The notes under the pieces: generated by a model | Seen by the model: the letters and a program-made list of their open reading frames with translations, nothing else | Databases searched by the model: none | What the model was told of the DNA's origin: nothing | Assembly (NCBI GenBank): GCA_021825365.1 | Contig: JAKAHR010000001.1 | Coordinates: forward strand, 124,001 to 188,000 | Source of the DNA: Nitrospirota bacterium | Lineage (GTDB): Bacteria > Nitrospirota > Thermodesulfovibrionia > Thermodesulfovibrionales > UBA6898 | Length of the DNA stretch: 64,000 nucleotides | Direction: 5' to 3' | Translations under genes and position numbers: made by a program | Shown: positions 1 through 7,035 of the stretch, piece by piece | How the letters are laid out: each line of letters starts with the position of its first letter | How positions within the stretch are numbered: position 1 is the stretch's first letter

Positions 1-183
1 GGCCTTGTCGATACCGCCGATGTTGATGATGATCCACTCGGCCAGAGAGGAATCATGAAACTTCTGGGAAAGCCCGGTGATGACCAGCACGATAAAGGCG
101 ATGGCGTTGGCCTGGTGTTCGATGATGCGCCATCTGCTGAACCTCGTGATATATTCATGCTTGAGTCTTTCCTTGCCGCGCAT
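1..183 (-). CDS. Cytochrome b/b6-type membrane subunit, N-terminal fragment (partial)
   Basis: Only the first 61 codons lie in the window; the gene runs off the left edge. The start ATG is preceded by a strong ribosome binding site (AAGGAGGT, 6 bases upstream), and the gene begins 12 bases after the stop of the 13-heme cytochrome, so the two are co-transcribed. The protein starts with a basic cytoplasmic segment (RFSRWRIIEHQANAIAF) and then a hydrophobic helix. The conserved His just before the helix is typical of di-heme cytochrome b561/formate dehydrogenase gamma-like subunits. Such subunits exchange electrons between the quinone pool and periplasmic cytochromes. The family is inferred from a short fragment. 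Confidence 0.6.
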   Translation of the reverse strand, partial: MRGKERLKHEYITRFSRWRIIEHQANAIAFIVLVITGLSQKFHDSSLAEWIIINIGGIDKA

Positions 184-195
184 CTCAGACCTCCT

Positions 196-1587
196 TTATC
201 TGTTCACCGCATACCGCCAGATGTGCAGAATGATCTGCAGCACGAGGCCCACGATCATGAAAGGGATGAAAACGGAATAGATCAGGTTCACCGCATATAC
301 CAACGGCGCACGCTTGAAGTCAGGCTCATAGTGCGATATCCAGCTCTCGGGAAAGTTGTCTGCAGCGTCGGCATGGCATTTCCGGCAGCGTTTGACGAGG
401 TTAGCCTTCACCACGGAGGCGTCCGGCCCCTTCGTCCTCGTGATGTCATGAATCCCGTGGCAGTCGGTACAGACCGCGATGTGGCGGACCGAGTTCTTCT
501 GTTTCTTGTAGTACGTAATGGTTACTCCGTGAAAGTCTTCCAGGTACGATCTCAGCACGGCCGTAGAGAGGCCGTACCTCTTCATCAGGTCTTCATTGGC
601 GTGACAGTTGCTGCACATCTGGGGGATGTTGTTCCTGAAGTCAGCGACATGGGGGTCCGACAGGTCATGTGCGCGGTGGCAGTCCGAACAGACCGGGACA
701 TCCTGGTTGTGGCTCGAAATCAGGGCCTTGCCGTGCACACTTGTGCTGTACGTCCGGTATATCTCCCCGTGGCAGGCCTCGCACCGTTGCGCGCTGCGGA
801 CCTTCTCGTGCCTGCCCGAGCTTATGGTATGGGAGCCGTGACAGTCGATGCAGACCGGGGCCTTGAGGTTGCCGCTGAGAAGGAGGTTGAAATGGATACC
901 TTCGAGTGTCTTGGTATATTTGTCGAAATGGCACCTCCTGCACGTCTCGGCGGCGACTATCCGGAAGTTGCGGCGATCCTTGAAGACCCGCTCAGGATGC
1001 TCCTTGGCCGAAAAACCGAAATGGCAGTCAGCGCACCGCAGCTTCTTGTGAACCGACGCCTTCAGCCCGTTTTCGTCGACCTCAAGGCGGTGTTTGGTGC
1101 CGTCCTTGAAGGTCATCGTCACCGGGTAGCGGTGGCAACCGGTACAGCCGTCGCCCGACGTTTCCTTCATGGACTGAACCGAATGCCCTCCGTGGCAGTC
1201 GACGCAGACCCCATCCTTCAGACCGCCCAGCATCTGCACGTGGATGCCCTTCTTAAAGGTGTGACACTGCTTGCACGCCTCGGCCTTGACGACCGTGAAG
1301 TTTCTTTTGGATTTATACTGCCTCTTGGGATGCTGGTCAGGAGAAAAACCGCTGTGACAGACACTGCAGGGGAGGTTCTTATGCACGGAACCGGCCAGTT
1401 CCTTGTCGTTGACGTAGAGGGAGAGGGTCTCGCCGTTCCTGAAGGTCGTCGTCATACCCTTCTCCGCATGACAGCCCAGGCATATGGCACCCTCTTCTCC
1501 CGGCTGATAGGAGGCCCCTGAGGCTGTCTGCACCATGGCCAGTGCTGCCAGCGCCACGACTGCGATAAGCATACGGTTCGGCATCAT
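196..1587 (-). CDS. Membrane-anchored 13-heme c-type cytochrome
   Basis: A 463-residue exported multiheme cytochrome. It has a signal peptide (about residues 1-25), thirteen CXXCH heme sites (near residues 36, 74, 105, 128, 148, 185, 216, 246, 269, 300, 325, 373 and 401) and a C-terminal membrane helix (about 430-456). Residues 36-136 and 148-253 are an internal tandem duplication, each copy carrying four hemes in the same order. The role is most likely electron transfer in the periplasm, with the cytochrome b encoded immediately downstream as the membrane quinone partner. Two adjacent ATG codons are possible starts; the second lies 5 bases from GGGAGG and is slightly better placed. The donor or acceptor cannot be named from sequence. 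Confidence 0.9.
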   Translation of the reverse strand: MMPNRMLIAVVALAALAMVQTASGASYQPGEEGAICLGCHAEKGMTTTFRNGETLSLYVNDKELAGSVHKNLPCSVCHSGFSPDQHPKRQYKSKRNFTVVKAEACKQCHTFKKGIHVQMLGGLKDGVCVDCHGGHSVQSMKETSGDGCTGCHRYPVTMTFKDGTKHRLEVDENGLKASVHKKLRCADCHFGFSAKEHPERVFKDRRNFRIVAAETCRRCHFDKYTKTLEGIHFNLLLSGNLKAPVCIDCHGSHTISSGRHEKVRSAQRCEACHGEIYRTYSTSVHGKALISSHNQDVPVCSDCHRAHDLSDPHVADFRNNIPQMCSNCHANEDLMKRYGLSTAVLRSYLEDFHGVTITYYKKQKNSVRHIAVCTDCHGIHDITRTKGPDASVVKANLVKRCRKCHADAADNFPESWISHYEPDFKRAPLVYAVNLIYSVFIPFMIVGLVLQIILHIWRYAVNR

Positions 1588-1720
1588 AACCTCCCGGTTC
1601 GGTCAGGCCCCATCGTCTCAGGACCCTTGTGCACTCACTGAGCACCCTACAGCTATACGGTACCAAAAGGGAAGGAGCAGGGCAATCCGCACTTGTTCCT
1701 ATTTTACCCGATAAAATGCC

Positions 1721-2272
1721 CTATGGACTTTTCGCCGGGGGCTCCTCGGAGATCATACTCTCCGCTATCCGGGTCACCTCACGGACCGAATCCTTGGCCG
1801 TAACGGTAAAGGCGTATCCATCCTCCTGCCACATCACCGAGATACAGGTCCTCTTGCCCGGGCAGGTTGCGATGAGGAGTCGCGCCGGCCGCCCCTTGAT
1901 CGAGATATTCTCCTCGGAATGTATGGCGACCGGCTCGATCCTGGATACCACCGGCGAGGCGTCCCGGGCGTCCACCTGGCGGATCGCCAGGGCGATCTCC
2001 TTACGCTGCTGATTCATGAAATGCATGAGCACGAGGGGATAGGGCCTCCTCCTCCCGAATATCTCATCAGGCGGCCAGGTCAGGTATTGGGGAAAATACG
2101 AGGGCAGAAACACCTTCTGTATCTTGAGGCCGGCCCGCACATCCTCAATATTCCGGTAGCGCCTGACCTCCGTCTTCTGGAAAGCAGCCGGCACCCAGTT
2201 GAGGAAGCGGAGGACCATCATGAGGGACACGACCATAGCCGCAAACAATACCGCCATTTTCAGTCGGGTCAT
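1721..2272 (-). CDS. Membrane-anchored protein of unknown function, partner of the M56 peptidase
   Basis: About 183 residues. One N-terminal hydrophobic helix (MAVLFAAMVVSLMMVLRFL) anchors a soluble, probably extracytoplasmic domain with two cysteines (ATCPGKRTC). The C-terminal pattern of beta strands ending in a helix (FTVTAKDSVREVTRIAESM) loosely resembles DUF4367-type sensor domains, but this is a weak call. I chose the ATG with a GGGAG site 5-6 bases upstream; a TTG 18 bases earlier is also in frame and would overlap the upstream stop. The gene follows the M56 peptidase gene by 10 bases, so the two are translated from one transcript and probably act together. No function can be assigned from sequence. 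Confidence 0.65.
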   Translation of the reverse strand: MTRLKMAVLFAAMVVSLMMVLRFLNWVPAAFQKTEVRRYRNIEDVRAGLKIQKVFLPSYFPQYLTWPPDEIFGRRRPYPLVLMHFMNQQRKEIALAIRQVDARDASPVVSRIEPVAIHSEENISIKGRPARLLIATCPGKRTCISVMWQEDGYAFTVTAKDSVREVTRIAESMISEEPPAKSP

Positions 2273-2282
2273 CTCTTCTCCC

Positions 2283-3266
2283 TCACACAATAAAATAGTT
2301 CATAACCACGATGGTTGCAAGGGTCACGCCGAATCTCCCCCATCCGTACTCGGCGCCGGTGAATGCCCTGCCCTCCTCCAGCCTCACGATCCTCTCATGG
2401 AGCTGGAGGTTATGGCTTGAGCTTTCGATGACCCGTTTCACCTCCGAGACCCGGATCTTTTCCTGCTGCGGCATATCGATCCAGAATAGCCTGAGCGCGG
2501 AGGCGAGCCCCTCGGGGTCACGGGTGATCGAGACGGTTATGTCGTCGCATATGTGCTCATCGTCCTGCACGAGCATCCGGAATTCAAGAAGGCTGACGGG
2601 ATTGTAAAACATGAATATCCTGATGAAAAAGACGAGGAGCGTCGTGACGTTCGACCTCCGCACGATATGGGCGATCTCATGGGCCAGGGCCGACCTGAGC
2701 TGGCGCATGTCCAGCAGCCTGAAGAGAGGCTCGGTGATGACGATGGTATGGGCCTTCGTGCCGGAGGTAAAGATGAATGCCCGTTCGTCCTCAATAACAC
2801 AGACCGAGGGCTTGCTCACGCCCATCCTCCCGCTCATCTCCGTTACCATCGCCTCTACCGCCGGGTCGGGGGGCCGGCAGTCAAGGCCCCGCGGCTCGCG
2901 GAACCGGTCGCGCACGATCGGCAGGATCTCCTGCAGGATGACGATCACCGAGACAGTGGCGACGACCAGCAAAAAGGCATAGGCAAACGGCATCTTGCCG
3001 AACATCTCGATTCTGACCCACCGCAGGCTGCTGAAGAGGGCGGAGTCCTGTATGAAATAGAAGGAGCCCCTTTCCGGGCTGATGAACTGAAAGGCCGGAA
3101 ACATGACAAAGGGAAGGACGATCACGAGGAGCCGGTACCTGAAACGCTCGTGGCTGTCCTCAACATTCCAGATGCGCAGGGACATCTCTACGATGAAGAG
3201 CGTCACCAGGGAATGGACCACGGACTGAAGCATGTACATGCCCGCGTAGGACTCGAAAAAATGCAT
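2283..3266 (-). CDS. M56 (BlaR1/MecR1-like) membrane zinc metallopeptidase
   Basis: A 327-residue protein with several hydrophobic segments (about residues 10-25, 45-65, 95-120, 215-230 and a final helix). The zinc motif HEIAH lies near residue 190 and a downstream EHICDD motif supplies the third ligand, as in M56/M48 peptidases of the BlaR1 type. In that family a sensor cleaves a repressor or a membrane protein on signal. No C-terminal penicillin-binding sensor domain is present, and no BlaI/MecI-like repressor is encoded nearby. The small anchored protein downstream may be its sensor or substrate; this is inference. The start codon sits five bases after a TAGAAT element and lacks a clear ribosome binding site. 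Confidence 0.75.
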   Translation of the reverse strand: MHFFESYAGMYMLQSVVHSLVTLFIVEMSLRIWNVEDSHERFRYRLLVIVLPFVMFPAFQFISPERGSFYFIQDSALFSSLRWVRIEMFGKMPFAYAFLLVVATVSVIVILQEILPIVRDRFREPRGLDCRPPDPAVEAMVTEMSGRMGVSKPSVCVIEDERAFIFTSGTKAHTIVITEPLFRLLDMRQLRSALAHEIAHIVRRSNVTTLLVFFIRIFMFYNPVSLLEFRMLVQDDEHICDDITVSITRDPEGLASALRLFWIDMPQQEKIRVSEVKRVIESSSHNLQLHERIVRLEEGRAFTGAEYGWGRFGVTLATIVVMNYFIV

Positions 3267-3341
3267 GGCATATTCTACTATTTTCAGGGGTATTTGTTGG
3301 AGTATTCACCAACAGGGCCTTCGGCCAGGGACAGGATCGCC

Positions 3342-3371
3342 TTGCAAAATCCCTTTCGCCGGCGGTATCTT
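3342..3371 (+). promoter_or_regulatory. Promoter of argJ, leaderless arrangement
   Basis: A -35 element TTGCAA (3342-3347), an 18-base spacer and a -10 element TATCTT (3366-3371) end 7 bases before the argJ ATG. No Shine-Dalgarno sequence fits between. Transcription would start at or next to the start codon. Confidence 0.5.
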
Positions 3372-3378
3372 AAATACC

Positions 3379-4575
3379 ATGAGGAAATCAGACATTCCGC
3401 CGGCTCCGAAGGGCTTCCTGTTTTCTGCGGTCGAGGCGGCGATCAAGAAACCCGGGAGAAAGGACCTGGCCCTTATCTTCTCCGAGACCGAGACTGTCAT
3501 GGCAGGGGCTTTTACCACCAACAATGTCAAGGCCGCCCCGGTCAGGGCATGCATGAAGCAGATCGCTTCCGGCGCGGGACGTGCGATCATCGTCAACAGC
3601 GGCAATGCCAATGCCTGCACCGGCAGGCAGGGCCTGCAGGATGCCCGCAGCATCTGCAGGACCGCGGCGCAGCGCCTCGGCGTCAGCGCCTCCCTCGTCT
3701 ATCCGTGCTCAACCGGCGTAATCGGGTCCCCTCTGCCGATGGACAGGATTTTGCCTGCTGCAGATACCCTGGCCCGCAGGATCGGCTCAGCGACCCTCCT
3801 GGATGTCGCAAGGGCGATCATGACGACGGACACCTTCCCCAAGATGGTCCATCGGAAGGTGCGCGTCAACGGCAGGACAGGCAGCATAGCAGGGATTTGC
3901 AAGGGGGCGGGAATGATCGCCCCGCGAATGGCGACGATGCTCTGCTTCATGATGACCGATGTCGCGGTGGACGGCAGGGCCCTCTCCGCTTTAGTAAAGG
4001 ATTCGGTCAGACATTCGTTTAACCGCATAACGATAGACGGCGACATGTCGACCAACGACACGGTGCTGGCCATGGCCAACGGGCTCTGCGGCAATAAGCC
4101 TCTTACGAGGACCTCTGCCGGATTCGCTGAATTTCAGGAGGCGTTTAACAGACTCATGTATGACCTGTCGCTCCTGGTCGTCAAAGACGGCGAAGGGGCC
4201 ACCAAACTCATCGAGGTCCTGGTCAAGGGCGCCCGCACCACGGCTGACGCCGAGAAGGCCGCCTTCGCCGTTGCCAACTCGAGCCTCGTGAAGACGGCGA
4301 TGTACGGGAACGACGCGAACTGGGGCAGGATCATGTGCAGCCTCGGGTATTCAGGCGTCCGCTTCAGCGAGGAAAAGACCGACATCTACTTTAACCGGGT
4401 AAAGGTGGTAAAGGCCGGCCTGACAACTAATAGGGATGCGGAGGCTACCGCTGAACTGAGGTCAAACGAGGTACGCATCACCGTTGACCTGCATGCAGGG
4501 AAGGCGTCCGCTCAGGTACTCACCTGCGACTTTACCGAAGACTACATCCGCATCAACGCGGAATACAGGTCATGA
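3379..4575 (+). CDS. argJ: Bifunctional glutamate N-acetyltransferase / amino-acid N-acetyltransferase
   Basis: The 398-residue product matches ArgJ, which transfers the acetyl group from N-acetylornithine to glutamate in the cyclic arginine pathway. Visible hallmarks are the oxyanion-hole region STGVIG, and KGAGMIAPRMATML containing the Thr at which the precursor self-cleaves into alpha and beta chains. The C-terminal part (GNDANWGRIMCSLGYSG) is also typical. The frame is open further upstream, but the ATG chosen here gives the usual family length and begins in the conserved N-terminal region (APKGF). Its promoter lies immediately upstream. No other arg genes are in the window. Confidence 0.93.
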   Translation: MRKSDIPPAPKGFLFSAVEAAIKKPGRKDLALIFSETETVMAGAFTTNNVKAAPVRACMKQIASGAGRAIIVNSGNANACTGRQGLQDARSICRTAAQRLGVSASLVYPCSTGVIGSPLPMDRILPAADTLARRIGSATLLDVARAIMTTDTFPKMVHRKVRVNGRTGSIAGICKGAGMIAPRMATMLCFMMTDVAVDGRALSALVKDSVRHSFNRITIDGDMSTNDTVLAMANGLCGNKPLTRTSAGFAEFQEAFNRLMYDLSLLVVKDGEGATKLIEVLVKGARTTADAEKAAFAVANSSLVKTAMYGNDANWGRIMCSLGYSGVRFSEEKTDIYFNRVKVVKAGLTTNRDAEATAELRSNEVRITVDLHAGKASAQVLTCDFTEDYIRINAEYRS

Positions 4576-4621
4576 TCCCCCGTCCCGCGGGGCATCGCTG
4601 GAAAGGCCGCAGCGGCCTGAT

Positions 4622-5389
4622 CTAGGGGATGGAATACGCTTCCAGTATCCCGAAGAAGGCCTGAACCGCTCCTGAATCATCCGGCAACAGGACAATCCCC
4701 CTGCCCTGCAGATCATACTCAAAGATACGATGATCCTGCGGCACCAGCCCCGCAACGGTCATCCCCAGATCTTCAGCCAGTTTCCTGAGCTCCGGCCCCT
4801 CGTCCCCTGAAACCCGGTTGATGATCAGGGCGTAACGATCCACATCCAGGGAGAGTTCCTTCACGAGAGAATTTATCCTGTGGGCGGTCTTGATGCCGCG
4901 GACCGTGGGGTCGCTGACGATCAGCAGGAGGTCCACCTTATGGGTGGTGCGCCTGCTCAGGTGCTCCATGCCCGCCTCATTGTCGATCACCACATAGGAA
5001 TAAGTCTCAGAGAGTTTGTCGGTATACTTTCTGATGATATTGTTCGCGGCGCAATAACAGCCGGGGCCCTCGGGACGACCCATGACCATCAGGTCAAATC
5101 CCTTGTGCTCGATGATTGACTGTTGAACCTGGTAATCGAAAAGCTGCTCCATCGACATGCCGCCGGGCCGGTCAGAGCCGCTCCGTATCGCCTGCAGCGA
5201 CTCCTCCCTCAGGTGTCCGATAGTCGCGTGCACATCAACACCCAGGGCCTCGTTCAGGCAGGAGTTGCTGTCAGCATCAACAGCCAGGACAGGCTGTCTC
5301 CTCTTTTCCATGATGTATTTGACCGTCAGGGCGGCTATGCTCGTCTTCCCTGTCCCGCCCTTGCCCGCCAATGCGATTACAAATGCCAT
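4622..5389 (-). CDS. CooC/MinD-family nickel-insertion ATPase
   Basis: A 255-residue P-loop ATPase of the MinD/SIMIBI class. It has a deviant Walker A motif near residue 8 (GKGGTGKT) with the signature lysine, DADSN as switch I, and the motif GRPEGPGCYCAANN around residue 110. The CXC within that motif is the metal-binding, dimer-bridging motif of CooC proteins, which load nickel into carbon monoxide dehydrogenase. No CODH/ACS gene is in the window, so the partner must lie elsewhere. It has a GAGGAG ribosome binding site and a TATAAT element about 30 bases upstream. It diverges from the thymidylate synthase gene. An AcsF-like role in acetyl-CoA synthase maturation is the main alternative. Confidence 0.8.
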   Translation of the reverse strand: MAFVIALAGKGGTGKTSIAALTVKYIMEKRRQPVLAVDADSNSCLNEALGVDVHATIGHLREESLQAIRSGSDRPGGMSMEQLFDYQVQQSIIEHKGFDLMVMGRPEGPGCYCAANNIIRKYTDKLSETYSYVVIDNEAGMEHLSRRTTHKVDLLLIVSDPTVRGIKTAHRINSLVKELSLDVDRYALIINRVSGDEGPELRKLAEDLGMTVAGLVPQDHRIFEYDLQGRGIVLLPDDSGAVQAFFGILEAYSIP

Positions 5390-5542
5390 CGTATGCTCCT
5401 CACCGGTTTATTTTTATTATACCCGAATGCGGAGCTGACCGCTCGCCGCAGGAAAACCGTGAGCCCGGCAGGCGGCCCTGCTCCCTTTCAATGTCAGCCC
5501 GCCGGATGATAGAATAGGGAAAATTCGCTGAAGGGGAAAGAC

Positions 5543-6259
5543 ATGAATCCTTTTTTCTTGCATGCAAAGACGATCGCTGATGCCTGGTTTCAGCTTATCT
5601 ACAACATCTTCGATCATGCGTATACGCAGGAGATCCAGAAGGGCTCGTTCGAAAAGGAGCAGTACCGGCTGCAGTATCCCGGCATCGCGGTCTTCATCGA
5701 GCACCCGGCTGACGACATGATCCCGGTCATCCCTCCTGCCCTAGGCATCCCCTCTCCCACGACGATGGAATATATCGAGGATTACTTCGCCAACTACCTC
5801 ATGGACCCGTCCCTCGCTGAAAACGAGACGTACAAGTATGCGAGCAGGATCCATCACCCCATGCCGCAGGGCGGCACTCAGCTGGACCGCGTGATCCGGA
5901 TGCTCGTACGGACCCCTCTCACCAACCAGGCGATCGTTGAGATCGGTTCCCCGGAGGACAATGATATCTGTATCGGCAACGACGGCAAACTCGACCCGCC
6001 ATGCCTCAGGCTTCTCGATTTCAAGGCCGTGCCCATGGGCGCCGACACGTATCTGACCGTGAGCTGCTACTTCAGGTCGTGGGACCTCTGGGCGGGTTTT
6101 CCGACTAATCTCGGGGGCCTACAATTGCTGAAGAAATACGTTGCGGATGAAGCGGGGCTAAAAGACGGACCCCTGTACGCCTACAGCGCCGGGGCCCACA
6201 TCTACGGGTACCAGGAAGACATCGCCCGGATCAGGACCCTCCGTCCGAAAAAGGACTAA
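5543..6259 (+). CDS. Thymidylate synthase, methanogen/archaeal type
   Basis: A 238-residue protein resembling the short, methanogen-type branch of the ThyA family, which methylates dUMP to dTMP. The nucleophile motif is seen as DPPCLR near residue 155, followed by a nucleotide-binding stretch (CYFRSWDLWAGFPTNLGGLQ) that corresponds to the RS..D..G.P.N motif of ThyA. The N-terminal half is divergent, as expected for this subfamily. The ribosome binding site GAAGGGGAAAG precedes the ATG. The family prefers tetrahydromethanopterin or tetrahydrofolate derivatives depending on host; which one applies here cannot be read from sequence. Confidence 0.72.
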   Translation: MNPFFLHAKTIADAWFQLIYNIFDHAYTQEIQKGSFEKEQYRLQYPGIAVFIEHPADDMIPVIPPALGIPSPTTMEYIEDYFANYLMDPSLAENETYKYASRIHHPMPQGGTQLDRVIRMLVRTPLTNQAIVEIGSPEDNDICIGNDGKLDPPCLRLLDFKAVPMGADTYLTVSCYFRSWDLWAGFPTNLGGLQLLKKYVADEAGLKDGPLYAYSAGAHIYGYQEDIARIRTLRPKKD

Positions 6260-6288
6260 AGCCGCTCTGCAGCATTCCGATGCTCCGG

Positions 6289-6975
6289 CTAGCGCCTCCC
6301 CATCCAGCCTGCGATATATGCCTCAATGGCTGCCCTGCATCCTTCCCCGATCTGAGAGAAGCGCGCCCCGTATTGCCGCGTATCGAATTCCGACGGCCGC
6401 TCAACGACCCTGACGATCTCCGCATCCGCCTGGATCCGCGTTGTATCCGGAAGCAGGAACGAGCAGAATATGGCATCACCTCCGGAGAGGTTTCTGTCCG
6501 TCTCAAAGAGCATTCCGGAAGCGCTGAGGTTCTCCGAATGACAGAGAAAAGGCCTTTTTGCGACCTCTCCCTGCACCCGCACGCTGACCGGAGCCCTGTA
6601 GGACCCCCGCCTCGATATATGAAGGAGCTGGTGAGCCTTGTCGAGGAGCAGAGCGAGGGAGGCAGGGGCGCTGATGACGGCATTGGCCTTGCAGCCGGCA
6701 AGCCCGGGGACCCCGGACCGACCGCTGATATTGACGACAATGATCGACACCTCGCGCAGGTCTTCCCGGGACCTGATCGTATTGCAGAAGGAATTCACGT
6801 CAAGGCCGGGGGAATCGACCGTGACGATGATGAGATCGGCGCGCACCCCTTTGTGGATCTCGAGCGCTTCTTCATTCGATGCCGCGCCCACGACCCGCAT
6901 GTCCCCCCGCAGCAGGAAGCTATCCTCCTGCAGTACCAGGGACTTCAGGTCATCCGCTATGATGATCTTCTTCAT
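6289..6975 (-). CDS. Degenerate receiver domain fused to a PilZ c-di-GMP-binding domain
   Basis: 228 residues. The first ~120 residues form a CheY-like receiver fold that keeps the acidic pair (ADD, residues 7-9). At the phospho-acceptor position of the usual DLIILDxxMPG pattern the sequence reads DLIIVTVDSPGLD, so the acceptor Asp appears to be Thr. The C-terminal ~100 residues are a PilZ domain with the RXXXR (RGSYR) and NXSXXG (NLSASG) motifs that bind cyclic di-GMP. The protein is therefore likely a c-di-GMP effector whose receiver works without phosphorylation or as a dimer module. It follows ileS by about 60 bases on the same strand. No output enzyme domain is present. Confidence 0.8.
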   Translation of the reverse strand: MKKIIIADDLKSLVLQEDSFLLRGDMRVVGAASNEEALEIHKGVRADLIIVTVDSPGLDVNSFCNTIRSREDLREVSIIVVNISGRSGVPGLAGCKANAVISAPASLALLLDKAHQLLHISRRGSYRAPVSVRVQGEVAKRPFLCHSENLSASGMLFETDRNLSGGDAIFCSFLLPDTTRIQADAEIVRVVERPSEFDTRQYGARFSQIGEGCRAAIEAYIAGWMGRR

Positions 6976-7035
6976 GAGCCAACAGATGCCGGGGCGTTCC
7001 GTCCGCGAACCGGGAATGCACCTCCGGAGACAGGA

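Noticed and set aside
55-1521. A 488-codon open frame on the plus strand
   Set aside because: It lies antisense to the 13-heme cytochrome, has no family-like motifs and no ribosome binding site, and reflects GC-rich codon use in the real gene.
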